A stretch of 30,697 nt of DNA, from assembly GCA_030673995.1 (NCBI GenBank), contig DAOUYU010000002.1:1-30697 (forward strand). The letters are read 5' to 3'. Both the position numbers and the translations under genes were made by a program. Of this stretch, positions 7,079 through 15,587 are shown one piece after another. Each line of letters starts with the position of its first letter. The first letter of the stretch is position 1. This stretch comes from Candidatus Aminicenantota bacterium (GTDB taxonomy: Bacteria; Acidobacteriota; Aminicenantia; Aminicenantales; Aminicenantaceae). The notes beneath the pieces are model-generated. The model was not told where the DNA came from and ran no database searches. It saw only the letters and a list, made by a program, of their open reading frames with translations.

Positions 7079-9223
7079 TTGAATAAATACGTTCCACCAT
7101 TTTTATTGGGTTTCCTTGCTCTCTCCTTCCAAATTTTTTTACTGAGAGAGTTCTCTGTCCATTTTTACGGAAATGAAATCACCTTTGGCTTTATCCTTGC
7201 CTCATGGCTCTTATGGGGAGGCATCGGAAGCATTTCAGCCTCGAAATTTAAATTTCATCTCCAACAATTTACCCACGTCTATTATTTAATCATTCTTCTC
7301 TTCCCTGTTTGTTTAATGGGGCTCAGGCTTTCACGCTTCTTGCTTAAAGTTCTTCCCGGTGAGGTCACAGGAATAACACCAATGCTCAGTTCCTCTCTTC
7401 TATTGGCTTTTTTCATAAGCTTCCCCCTGGGAATCCTTTTTGTTTTTAATGCTCATTATCAAAAAGGAGATCTCTTTCAAGTGTACATCCTGGAATCCCT
7501 CGGATCGGCCACCGCAGGTTTGATCGTCTATTTCCTTCTCATTCCATTCTTCTCCAACTGGCAGGGAGCATCCATTGTTGGTGTTTTTGTTTCTCTTTCG
7601 GTCTTCTTTGTTTTTGGAAATAAGAAGCAGACATTCTTTCTCCTTTCTATCCTCATATTTCTTGCTGCATTCAGTCTCTTTGACTTTCCCAGTCAAAAAC
7701 TCTACTGGAAGCCTTTTCAACTCATCCAGAGCAAAGACAGCCGTTATGGGAAACTCCAGGTTCTTCAAACCGAGGAACAGATCTCTCTTTACAACAACAG
7801 CCTTTTGGTCTATTCCTATCCTGATCTGGCAACCGCGGAAGAATCTGTTCATTTTGCTCTTCTCCAAAATCCAAGCGCAAAACACGTGCTCTTGGTAGGC
7901 GGAGGAGCTGGAGGGAGCTTAGAACAAATTCTTAAATATTCTCAAGTGGAAGTTGATTATGTCGAGCTTGACCCTGAGATCATTCGGTTCTCTCTCCAAT
8001 TCCTTCCTGAGAAAGAGCAAAATGTCTTGAGGAATGAGCGTGTTCACATTATCTATCAAGACGGAAGATCCTTCCTGCACAAAACTCAAAAAAAATATGA
8101 TATGATCATTCTCAATCTGCCCGAACCGACTACGGCCCAGATCAACCGCTTTTATACCAGAGAATTTTTCTTAAAAGCTAGAGAACATCTGACTGAACAA
8201 GGCATTTTTTCTTTCCGGGTTCCTTCGGCAGAAAATTATATCAGCCTTGAACTTCAAAATTTCCTTGCTTCGCTGTACCACACACTGAAAGAAGCGTTCC
8301 CCGTTGTTGAAATTGTACCTGGAAGCACGAACATCTTTCTTGCTGCTTCTTTCCCATTATCCATAGAAATTGAGGAGCTCAACAATAAAATTGAAAACTT
8401 AAATCTCCAGAACACCTACGTAAGTCCACAGCTTCTCTTCTCTCGCCTCAATCCGCTCAGAGTCGAATTGATAAAAGAGAAAATTTCTACGGGAAAAAAA
8501 ACAATAAATCAGGACTTTTCTCCTATAAGCTACTTCTATAACTCCGTGCTGTGGGGTACACACTTTAAAGGCATGGAGAGAGAACTATTCACTTTCTTTT
8601 CTGAACTCCGCTCCTTCTGGCTCTTAGACTTTCCTCTGGCTATTTTTGTCCTCTTACTTCTTTTCCTCTGGCTGAAGCGAAAAAAGTCATCTTTTTCCCT
8701 TGTTCCTCTTGCAGTGATGGGGTTCACCACCATAGTCGCAGAAATCATTGTCATCATCTCTTTCCAAACTCTTTACGGCTACATCTATAACAGGATTGCC
8801 TTCCTTCTTACTTCCTTTATGATGGGTCTCTTTTTGGGTTCTTTAAGAGGTAAGAAAAGAAAAAAAAATGATTTCTCCCGCCTGCTTTTCATCCAGTTTG
8901 GCTTTATACTTCTCCTTTTCCTCTTCCAGGTAATATTAAAGATCCATCCTCCTGAATTCTTTTTCTTTGTCTTTCTTCTTGCCATTGGCTTTCTTGGAGG
9001 AGATTTGTTCGTTGTTTCCAATTTTCTCTTCTTAAAAGAGAAAAAGAACTATGGCCTGGGCTATGGTGTGGACTTATTGGGTTCTTTTTTCGGGGCTCTT
9101 ATTGCCTCCTCTATTCTCATTCCCCTTGTGGGATTCCCCCACCTTCTCAAATATCTCCTACTGCTTAACTCCTTCTGTCTCATTTTTCTATTGGGCGGAC
9201 TGAAAAAACTGACAAAAAACTGA
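7079..9223 (+). CDS. Polytopic membrane protein with spermidine-synthase-like domain
   Basis: A 714-residue protein in three parts: an N-terminal membrane region of about 6 helices (1-205), a soluble class I methyltransferase-like/spermidine-synthase-like domain (about 210-430), and a C-terminal membrane region (about 505-710). The nucleotide-binding loop is VGGGAGG near 273, followed by VDYVELDPEII and a YQDGRSF segment. Two positions argue against true spermidine synthesis: the Gly-rich loop has Ala where GGGDG has Asp, and the catalytic-Asp segment reads LNLPEPTTAQ rather than VDSSDP. A substrate cannot be assigned. The start is TTG with an AAGG ribosome site about 8 bases upstream. It precedes hdrC by 112 bases, so it may be transcribed separately from the redox operon. 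Confidence 0.8.
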   Translation: MNKYVPPFLLGFLALSFQIFLLREFSVHFYGNEITFGFILASWLLWGGIGSISASKFKFHLQQFTHVYYLIILLFPVCLMGLRLSRFLLKVLPGEVTGITPMLSSSLLLAFFISFPLGILFVFNAHYQKGDLFQVYILESLGSATAGLIVYFLLIPFFSNWQGASIVGVFVSLSVFFVFGNKKQTFFLLSILIFLAAFSLFDFPSQKLYWKPFQLIQSKDSRYGKLQVLQTEEQISLYNNSLLVYSYPDLATAEESVHFALLQNPSAKHVLLVGGGAGGSLEQILKYSQVEVDYVELDPEIIRFSLQFLPEKEQNVLRNERVHIIYQDGRSFLHKTQKKYDMIILNLPEPTTAQINRFYTREFFLKAREHLTEQGIFSFRVPSAENYISLELQNFLASLYHTLKEAFPVVEIVPGSTNIFLAASFPLSIEIEELNNKIENLNLQNTYVSPQLLFSRLNPLRVELIKEKISTGKKTINQDFSPISYFYNSVLWGTHFKGMERELFTFFSELRSFWLLDFPLAIFVLLLLFLWLKRKKSSFSLVPLAVMGFTTIVAEIIVIISFQTLYGYIYNRIAFLLTSFMMGLFLGSLRGKKRKKNDFSRLLFIQFGFILLLFLFQVILKIHPPEFFFFVFLLAIGFLGGDLFVVSNFLFLKEKKNYGLGYGVDLLGSFFGALIASSILIPLVGFPHLLKYLLLLNSFCLIFLLGGLKKLTKN

Positions 9224-9230
9224 AAAAACC

Positions 9231-9259
9231 TTGACACAATTTCTGAATTATGTTTTACT
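9231..9259 (+). promoter_or_regulatory. Candidate promoter of the hdr-kor-flx operon
   Basis: TTGACA (9231-9236), a 17-base spacer and TTTACT (9254-9259, 4 of 6). A perfect TATAAT also lies at 9288-9293, but without a recognisable -35 box. Either could drive hdrC, whose ATG is at 9336. The region follows the membrane-protein stop codon directly and separates it from the redox genes. Confidence 0.45.
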
Positions 9260-9335
9260 GTGAAATAAGCCATTTCTTTACTGATCCTATAATAACCATA
9301 GGAAATTGTACCATTATTTGAAAGAGTAAATTCCA

Positions 9336-9743
9336 ATGAGAATTAACATCTCTCGGAAAAAAATCAGAGATTCTTTCGTGGGCAAGGTGGAAGAAATAAG
9401 CGGCCAGAATCTTCTTGCCTGTTATCAATGCGGAAAATGCTCAGCCGGCTGTCCTGCCATCTCTGAAATGGACATCCTTCCCAACCAGATCATCCGTTAC
9501 GCCCAACTTGGCCTCAAAGATGAGCTCCTGCAGTCAAAGTCCATCTGGATCTGCGCTTCCTGCTTCACCTGTAACGCCCGCTGTCCTAAAGGGATTAATA
9601 TAGCCGAAGTCATTGAAGCCATCCGGCAAATATTGCTGCGCAAAAGAGAGGACCATCTCAAAATTGAAAAGCTTTCCGATGCAGAAAAAAGTAATGTTCC
9701 TCCTATAGCCATCATCAGCAGTCTAAGGAAATTTACTTCTTAA
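9336..9743 (+). CDS. hdrC: HdrC-like iron-sulfur subunit of a heterodisulfide reductase-type complex
   Basis: A 135-residue protein with two [4Fe-4S] motifs: C29-x2-C32-x2-C35-x3-C39 and C73-x2-C76-x2-C79-x3-C83. The spacing and the CYQCGKCSAGCP / CASCFTCNARCP wording are typical of HdrC. The family passes electrons from HdrA to the HdrB active site. There is no transmembrane segment, so this is the soluble HdrABC type rather than HdrDE. It is followed by hdrB after 53 bases and opens the redox operon. The ATG has only a weak ribosome site (AAGAG). Confidence 0.92.
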   Translation: MRINISRKKIRDSFVGKVEEISGQNLLACYQCGKCSAGCPAISEMDILPNQIIRYAQLGLKDELLQSKSIWICASCFTCNARCPKGINIAEVIEAIRQILLRKREDHLKIEKLSDAEKSNVPPIAIISSLRKFTS

Positions 9744-9746
9744 ATT

Positions 9747-9774
9747 TTGAATTATGATATACATTTTTTATAAT
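9747..9774 (+). promoter_or_regulatory. Candidate internal promoter before hdrB
   Basis: TTGAAT (9747-9752), a 16-base spacer and a perfect TATAAT (9769-9774) in the 53-base hdrC-hdrB gap. The predicted start near 9781 is about 16 bases before the hdrB ATG. It could allow hdrB and the kor genes to be transcribed apart from hdrC. The gap is very A/T rich, so chance matches are likely. Confidence 0.4.
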
Positions 9775-9796
9775 CATATAAGCATAAGGAATCATA

Positions 9797-10675
9797 ATGA
9801 AAATAAGCTATTATCCTGGTTGTACTCTGAAAAACAATGCGAAAAACTTTGAAGACTCAGCTTTATATTCCTTAAAACATCTTGGTGTAGAAGTCGAAGA
9901 ACTTCCCCGCTGGAACTGTTGTGGAACGGTTTTCTCCTTAGCTACTGACGACTTAATTCATCATGTGGCTCCCATACGAAATCTTATACGAGTCAAAGAA
10001 TCCAACTCAAACAGAGTCATGACTCTCTGTGCCATGTGTTACAACACCCTGAAAAGAGCAAATGAGCGGGTAAAAGCCGATCCAGAGAGTTTGGATAAGA
10101 TCAATCAATTTATGTATCGCGAAGATATCAATTACGAAGGCGATGTAAAGGTTCTCCATCTCCTGGAACTGCTTAGGGACGAAATAAAACTCGAAAACCT
10201 CGCCAAACAAGTGGTCAAACCTTTAAAAAATTTAAAAGTTGCCAGCTATTATGGATGTCTCCTGATTCGTCCTAAAGAAATTGGCTTAGATGATATCGAA
10301 AATCCGACTATTTTAGAAAACATCATGACTTCTTTGGATGCAGACCCGGTTGATTTTCCCTATAAGACAGAATGCTGTGCTTCCTATCAAACAGTCGATA
10401 AGCCGGAGATTGTGGCTGACCGAACATACCAAATTCTTACCTCAGCCCAAGAACAAGGTGCTGAAGTTGTTGCTTTGAGCTGCCCTCTTTGTGCTTTTAA
10501 CCTTGACCACCGGCAGAAAGAAACTGCTAAAAAATATCCTGAATTTAAGAATATTCCTATTCTTTACTTTACTCAGCTTATGGCTATTGCTCTGGGCTGC
10601 CCAGAAGAAGTCTTAAGACTTGATCTCAACTTTATTGATCCAAAGCCTATCCTGAAAGAAAAAGGATTGATCTGA
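9797..10675 (+). CDS. hdrB: HdrB-like CCG-domain subunit (disulfide reductase active-site subunit)
   Basis: A 292-residue protein with two complete CCG cysteine motifs: C9-x31-C41C42-x35-C78-x2-C81 and C154-x38-C193C194-x34-C229-x2-C232. In methanogen HdrB these bind two noncubane [4Fe-4S] clusters that reduce the CoM-S-S-CoB heterodisulfide. In bacteria the natural acceptor is different; in Desulfovibrio it is thought to be DsrC. No dsrC-like gene is visible here, so the acceptor is unknown. Both motifs being intact argues for a catalytically active subunit. It lies 7 bases before korD, which suggests co-expression with the 2-oxoacid oxidoreductase. Confidence 0.93.
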   Translation: MKISYYPGCTLKNNAKNFEDSALYSLKHLGVEVEELPRWNCCGTVFSLATDDLIHHVAPIRNLIRVKESNSNRVMTLCAMCYNTLKRANERVKADPESLDKINQFMYREDINYEGDVKVLHLLELLRDEIKLENLAKQVVKPLKNLKVASYYGCLLIRPKEIGLDDIENPTILENIMTSLDADPVDFPYKTECCASYQTVDKPEIVADRTYQILTSAQEQGAEVVALSCPLCAFNLDHRQKETAKKYPEFKNIPILYFTQLMAIALGCPEEVLRLDLNFIDPKPILKEKGLI

Positions 10676-10682
10676 GGAACAA

Positions 10683-10961
10683 ATGGTACGTTTTGGCGAT
10701 TTAAAAGCAAAAAAGGGCAAAATTCATATCGAAAAAGACAGGTGTAAAGGATGCGGATTCTGCGTGGAATACTGCCCGAAAGATGTCCTCGAATTATCAG
10801 AAGAATTCAATATCAAAGGCTATCATCCTCCTTACGTCAAGAATGAGGATGACTGCCTTTACTGCCAGCTCTGCGAGACGATATGTCCTGAATTCGCCAT
10901 ATTTGTCACTCTCAAGAAAGAAGAGGAGGAAGAAGGTGAAAAAGATCAAAGCAGACCCTAA
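10683..10961 (+). CDS. korD: 2-oxoacid:ferredoxin oxidoreductase delta subunit (2x[4Fe-4S] ferredoxin)
   Basis: A 92-residue ferredoxin-like protein with two [4Fe-4S] motifs: C21-x2-C24-x2-C27-x3-C31-P and C58-x2-C61-x2-C64-x3-C68-P. It is the expected delta subunit of a four-subunit KorDABC enzyme, moving electrons from the TPP site in KorB to soluble ferredoxin. The acidic tail (EEEEEGEKDQ) lies where the gene overlaps the korA start by 26 bases; the same DNA supplies korA's ribosome site. Confidence 0.92.
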   Translation: MVRFGDLKAKKGKIHIEKDRCKGCGFCVEYCPKDVLELSEEFNIKGYHPPYVKNEDDCLYCQLCETICPEFAIFVTLKKEEEEEGEKDQSRP

Positions 10962-12102
10962 AGGAGTTTTAACCGGAGCTCATTATTTAGACGGAGACCA
11001 TTCTCTTGCTGAAGGAGGTCTTGCGGCTGGATGCCGATTTTTTGCGGGCTATCCTATTACTCCCTCCACTGAAACAGCTGAGAGATTTTCAGAAAGAATT
11101 CCCACAGTAGGAGGAATTTTCATCCAGATGGAAGATGAACTCGCTTCTATTGCGGCCATGATAGGTGCGGTCTGGGGAGGGAAGAAAGCCATGACTGTAA
11201 CGTCCGGCCCCGGTTTTTCTTTGATGATGGAAAATATAGGATTAGCCTGCATGATGGAAACTCCCATTGTCATAGCCAACGTCCAGAGAGGAGGCCCTTC
11301 GACAGGACTTCCTACTTTAACAGGACAACAGGATATGATGCAGGCAAAATGGGGGTCGCATGGGGATTACGAAATCATTGCCCTCTCTCCTGACTCTCCT
11401 CAAGAATGTTTTGACCTCACAATCGAAGCTTTCAATCTATCAGAAATGTTCCGAGTCCCTACTTTCGTCATGACAGATGAATGTGTAGGCCACATGACAG
11501 AAAAGGTTATTATCCCTCCTGCTGAAGAGATTGAACTGGTCGAAAGGTAATGGTACAAAGGTCCAAAGGATAAATACCTGCCTTACAAGCCTGATAAAGA
11601 CATGATTCCCTTCATGGTCAAAGCGGGTGACGGCTACCGCTTTCATACAACCGGATTAACTCGCGACGAACGCGGCTACCCTGTTATAAACGCAGAATGC
11701 CAGGATGTCTGCGTCCGTCATCTTGTGGATAAAATCAAAATGAACGCAGATAAAATCATTAAAATCGAAGAGGATGAAACTGACACTGCTGAAATCATCG
11801 TTATTTCCTATGGAATCACTTCAAGAGTCACGACAAGAGCCGTCGAACAGGCACGAAAGGCCGGTATTAAAATCGGCACAATAAGGCTCATCACGGTCTG
11901 GCCTTTTCCTGAAAAACGAATAAAAGAGCTTGCAAAGAAAGTGAAGGCATTCGTAGTTCCTGAAATAAATTGTGGCCAGGTCGTCTTAGAAGTGGAACGG
12001 TGTGCTGCAGGCCAGGCGCCAGCCATCCATGTCCCCCACTGCGGGGGCTGGGTCCATAACCCGGATGATATCTTCAAAGCCATCAAGGAGGCTGCAAAAT
12101 GA
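10936..12102 (+). pseudogene. korA: 2-oxoacid (2-oxoglutarate):ferredoxin oxidoreductase alpha subunit, interrupted by one in-frame TAA
   Basis: The reading frame from GTG 10936 to TGA 12102 would encode about 388 residues, the usual KorA length, except for a TAA at 11548-11550. The upstream part carries YPITPSTE and the MEDELASIAAMIGA and VTSGPGFSLMMEN segments of the pyrimidine-binding domain. The downstream part carries DGYRFHTTGLTRDERGYP and a transketolase C-terminal-type domain. The 51 bases after the stop (WYKGPKDKYLPYKPDKD) remain in frame and family-like. A single substitution such as AAA or CAA to TAA therefore explains the break; an assembly or sequencing error is equally possible. 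The GTG start has GAGGAGG 6 bases upstream. An ATG at 11602 could restart the second half but has no ribosome site. The stop overlaps korB by 4 bases (ATGA). Confidence 0.9.
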
Positions 12103-12971
12103 AGAAAGAAGATCGTCTCGAGGAAAAAAATCCGATTGAAAACTTGCTGAGAATGGACCGAATTCCCCATATCTGGTGCCCGGGCTGTGGAATAGGAACT
12201 GTTGTCACCTCTTTTGCCGAAGCCCTACACAAAAGCGAAATCGACCTGGATAAGATTGCCATCGTATCCGGAATTGGGTGTACAGGAAGAGTCGCTGGAT
12301 ACGTTAAACTGGATTCTTTCCACACAACTCATGGACGGGCTATTCCCTTTGCCACCGGTTTAAAACTTGCACATCCTGAATTAAAAGTTGTTGTTTTCAG
12401 CGGAGATGGAGATATCGCCGGAATCGGAGGAAACCACTTCATCCATGCAGCAAGACGCAACATGGACATCATGGTTATCTGTGTGAATAACTTTAATTAT
12501 GCCATGACAGGAGGCCAGGTTGCGGCAACAACACCGAAAGATGCCAATGCTTCCACTGCCCCTTACGGCAATTTTGAATATTCTTTCAGCCTTCCTTACC
12601 TCGCTGAAGCCGCTGGCGCAACTTATGTCGCCCGCTGGACTGCCCTTCATCTCAGAAGGGTAACCAAATCTATCCAGGAAGCCTTTAACAGAAGAGGCTT
12701 TTCATTTATCGAAGTCATTACTCCCTGTGTTACTCTCTATGCCCGCAGGAACCGACTCGGCGATGGGCTGAATCTTCTAAAATATTATTATGAAAAATCC
12801 GAAATTCAGCACGGTGCAGACACCAGAACCCTTGATATCAGCTACCAGGGAAAACTTATTGTCGGCAAATTTGTCGATAAAGAAAAGCCGACTTTTCTAG
12901 ATTGTATGAATGAGCATCTCGCCAAAGTTTTAGGTGAGAAATATCAACTCTATGGAGAAAACAATGACTGA
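12099..12971 (+). CDS. korB: 2-oxoacid:ferredoxin oxidoreductase beta subunit (TPP-binding)
   Basis: A 290-residue TPP-binding subunit. The TPP/Mg2+ motif runs from GDGD at 102-105 to NN at 130-131. Cluster-ligand candidates are C27 and C30 (WCPGCG) and C61 (GIGCTGR). With KorA it decarboxylates a 2-oxoacid to the acyl-CoA and reduces ferredoxin. The family pattern, including FHTTHGRAIPFATG and YAMTGGQ, favours 2-oxoglutarate over pyruvate, but substrate preference is not settled by these motifs. The ATG overlaps the korA stop by 4 bases. This gene is intact, which makes the korA stop more striking. Confidence 0.94.
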   Translation: MKKEDRLEEKNPIENLLRMDRIPHIWCPGCGIGTVVTSFAEALHKSEIDLDKIAIVSGIGCTGRVAGYVKLDSFHTTHGRAIPFATGLKLAHPELKVVVFSGDGDIAGIGGNHFIHAARRNMDIMVICVNNFNYAMTGGQVAATTPKDANASTAPYGNFEYSFSLPYLAEAAGATYVARWTALHLRRVTKSIQEAFNRRGFSFIEVITPCVTLYARRNRLGDGLNLLKYYYEKSEIQHGADTRTLDISYQGKLIVGKFVDKEKPTFLDCMNEHLAKVLGEKYQLYGENND

Positions 12972-13524
12972 AATCCAGTTTTCTGGTTTCGGCGGTCAGG
13001 GAATCATCCGCCTTGGCCTTATTTCTGGAAAGGCGCTTTCCCTTTATGCTAAAAAACATGCAACAATGACCCAAAGCTTTGGACCTGAAGCACGAGGCAG
13101 TGCCTGCAGTTCTCAAGTCGTCGTATCCGAAGACCGGGTTCTCTATCCCTACGTTTCAATGCCAGAAATCCTCGTCTCCATGTCTCAGGAAGCCTATGAC
13201 AAATACGAACCGGAATTGCGGGAAGATGGAATCCTCATTATCGATAAGGATTTGGTAAAGGCCAGGCCCGCCCGGGGAAAAATCAGAACCTATGAGATTC
13301 CATCTACAAGGTTTGCCGAAGAGCTTGGAAACCGGATCACTGCCAACCTCGTCATGCTGGGATTCTTCACCGCTATCACTCAAATTGTTTCCCCAGAAGC
13401 TATGAAAAAAGCCCTTCCAGGCTTAGTTCCCGGAAGATTTCTTGACCTCAACATAAAGGCCTTTGATAAAGGATATGATTACGGTAAAAAAACATTAAAA
13501 GGAGAGAAACAAAGGAAAAAGTAA
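12964..13524 (+). CDS. korC: 2-oxoacid:ferredoxin oxidoreductase gamma subunit
   Basis: A 186-residue gamma subunit starting MTEIQFSGFGGQGI. It includes the characteristic FGGQGI loop and SFGPEARGS segment involved in CoA binding and subunit contact. The ATG at 12964 was preferred to one at 12934 because it has GGAG 6 bases upstream, overlaps the korB stop by only 8 bases and begins at the family's usual first residues. It completes a D-A-B-C gene order common in ferredoxin-dependent 2-oxoglutarate oxidoreductases. hdrA follows after 114 bases. Confidence 0.93.
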   Translation: MTEIQFSGFGGQGIIRLGLISGKALSLYAKKHATMTQSFGPEARGSACSSQVVVSEDRVLYPYVSMPEILVSMSQEAYDKYEPELREDGILIIDKDLVKARPARGKIRTYEIPSTRFAEELGNRITANLVMLGFFTAITQIVSPEAMKKALPGLVPGRFLDLNIKAFDKGYDYGKKTLKGEKQRKK

Positions 13525-13533
13525 AAAAGAATG

Positions 13534-13558
13534 TAGGGATTTGATTTCTCAAACCCTA
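13534..13558 (+). promoter_or_regulatory. Intercistronic hairpin between korC and hdrA
   Basis: TAGGG-a-TTTG pairs with CAAACCCTA across a 6-base loop, giving a 9-bp stem with one bulged A. No T run follows, so this is not a standard terminator. It may stabilise or process the mRNA between the kor and hdrA-flx parts of the operon. Confidence 0.4.
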
Positions 13559-13638
13559 ACTGAATATGATTGAAAAGAAAATTAATAAGATGTGAAGCGT
13601 GATAGGATGAAAAGGATACAACAGAAAAAGGAAAAAAA

Positions 13639-15585
13639 ATGAAGAGAACTGGCGTTTTTGTTTGCCACTGCGGCATAAACATTGCCGGAACAGTGGATGT
13701 AAAACGTGTTGCCAAAGAACTCTCCAAGCACTCGGGAGTCGTGCATTCTGAAGACTATGTTTATATGTGTTCTGACCCAGGCCAAAACCTCATCATCGAT
13801 GCCATAAAGGAAAAAAAGCTCGACAACGTTGTTATCGCCTGCTGTTCTCCAACTCTCCATGAAACAACCTTCAGGAATACTTCCGAATCAGCCGGACTAA
13901 ATAAGTTTCAATGTGAAATTGCCAATATCCGTGAACAGTGCAGTTGGGTTCACAAAGACATGGATAAGGCGACAGAAAAAGCGATAAAAATCACCAAAAG
14001 TGCTGTGGAGAAAGTTCGAAGGAATGAATCTCTAGAGCCAATAAGCATCCCTGTAACCCGGAGAGCTCTGGTGATTGGCGGGGGAATCGCAGGCATCCAG
14101 TCTGCATTAGACCTGGCCAACACTGGCTTTGAAGTCATATTGGTAGAAAGGGAACCTTCCATCGGGGGACATATGATCCAGCTTTCTGAAACCTTCCCTA
14201 CCCTTGACTGTTCCCAGTGTATTCTGACACCAAAAATGGTGGAAGTATCAAAACACCCCAATATCAAACTCATGACATACAGCGAAGTCCAGGAAATCTC
14301 CGGGTATGTGGGAAATTTTATTGTCAAAATTCTCAAAAAACCTACTTATGTTGACGCTGATAAATGCACTCTCTGCGACGAATGTACCAAGGTGTGCCCA
14401 GTGGTTGTCTCCAACGAATTTGACCTCGGTTTAACCGGACGCCGTGCCATTTACATCCCTTTTCCTCAGGCCATTCCAGCAACTTATACTCTTGACATAT
14501 CCGCCTGTCCCGGACTTCTGCCCATTGCCTGCGGTAAGTGTGCGGATGTATGCGAGCCAGGTGCTATTGATTTCGATATGAAGCCCAAGATCGTAGAAGA
14601 AGAAGTGGGCGCTATTATCGTTGCTAGCGGATTCGACCTCTATGAAAAAGAGCTGATGGGCGAATACGGGTATGGAAAATATCCGGATGTCCTGGATGGC
14701 CTTCAGTTTGAAAGATTACTATCCGCTTCAGGTCCAACAATGGGAAAAGTCCTCAGGCCATCCGACCGTAAAGAACCGAAAGAGGTTGTCTTTATCCAGT
14801 GTGTGGGTTCCCGTGATCCAGAACTTCACTGCCCATACTGTTCCAAGATATGCTGCATGTACACAGCCAAACACGCCATGCTATACAAACATCATGTCCA
14901 TGACGGCCAGGCTTACATCTTCTACATCGATATAAGGTCGGGTGGAAAAGGCTACGAGGAATTTGTTCAGCGAGCGGTGGAAGAAGATGGAGTACTTTAT
15001 CTCCGGGGAAAAGTCTCTAAGATCTTCGAGGAAAAAGGCAAAATCAAAGTCTGGGGTGTAGATACCCTGGCCGGGAAAGATATAGAGATTGATGCCGATA
15101 TGGTCGTCCTGGCTATGGCCATGCGGCCGTCAAAAGAAGCAGAGGAACTCGCTAAAAAACTCAAAATCGCCCTGGATAAGGACGGTTTTCTTGCAGAAGC
15201 ACATCCTAAACTCAGGCCTGTAGAGAGTGTTTCGTCAGGAATGTTCCTTGCCGGAGCTGCTCAAGCACCCAAAGACATTCCGGAAGCCGTGGCTCAGGCA
15301 AGCGGCGCTGCTTCCAAGGCTGTAGCTATCCTATCTCAGGAAAGGCTTTCCCATGCTCCTACTGTAGCAAAAGTCAATGTCAATCTCTGCTCGGGCTGCG
15401 GAATGTGTGTCCTTGTCTGTCCCTATGATGCCCTTTCTTTAAAAGATGGCAAAGTTGAAGTGAACGAAGTCCTGTGCGAAGGATGCGGAAGCTGTTCGGC
15501 CACCTGCCTGAGAGCAGCCATTCAGGTCAAAAATCTTACTCCTCTTCAGGTTAATGAAATGATAAAGGTGTCGCTGGGAGGCTGA
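13639..15585 (+). CDS. hdrA: HdrA-like FAD iron-sulfur subunit (electron-bifurcating)
   Basis: A 648-residue flavoprotein. The N-terminal domain (1-135) is the HdrA-specific domain with a Cys-rich FVCHCG start and ACCSPTLHE at 67-75. A FAD-binding Rossmann motif GGGIAG lies at 147-152, followed by the HdrA insertion with CSQC at 191-194. Ferredoxin-type motifs occur at C243-C253 and C298-C305, with two more at the C-terminus (about 583-595 and 612-624); the last reads CATCLR rather than CP. In methanogens this FAD splits electron pairs between ferredoxin and heterodisulfide. Here it should join HdrBC, encoded upstream, to the Flx proteins encoded directly downstream. AGGAAA precedes the ATG. 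The stop is 2 bases before flxD. Confidence 0.94.
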   Translation: MKRTGVFVCHCGINIAGTVDVKRVAKELSKHSGVVHSEDYVYMCSDPGQNLIIDAIKEKKLDNVVIACCSPTLHETTFRNTSESAGLNKFQCEIANIREQCSWVHKDMDKATEKAIKITKSAVEKVRRNESLEPISIPVTRRALVIGGGIAGIQSALDLANTGFEVILVEREPSIGGHMIQLSETFPTLDCSQCILTPKMVEVSKHPNIKLMTYSEVQEISGYVGNFIVKILKKPTYVDADKCTLCDECTKVCPVVVSNEFDLGLTGRRAIYIPFPQAIPATYTLDISACPGLLPIACGKCADVCEPGAIDFDMKPKIVEEEVGAIIVASGFDLYEKELMGEYGYGKYPDVLDGLQFERLLSASGPTMGKVLRPSDRKEPKEVVFIQCVGSRDPELHCPYCSKICCMYTAKHAMLYKHHVHDGQAYIFYIDIRSGGKGYEEFVQRAVEEDGVLYLRGKVSKIFEEKGKIKVWGVDTLAGKDIEIDADMVVLAMAMRPSKEAEELAKKLKIALDKDGFLAEAHPKLRPVESVSSGMFLAGAAQAPKDIPEAVAQASGAASKAVAILSQERLSHAPTVAKVNVNLCSGCGMCVLVCPYDALSLKDGKVEVNEVLCEGCGSCSATCLRAAIQVKNLTPLQVNEMIKVSLGG

Positions 15586-15587
15586 TA

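Noticed and set aside
7400..7885. Long minus-strand open frame inside the membrane-protein gene
   Set aside because: It is a shadow of a T/C-rich hydrophobic coding region; it has no ribosome site or recognisable domain.
13525..13638. korC-hdrA gap as an operon boundary
   Set aside because: There is a hairpin but no T run and no convincing new promoter; the gap more likely lies within one transcript.
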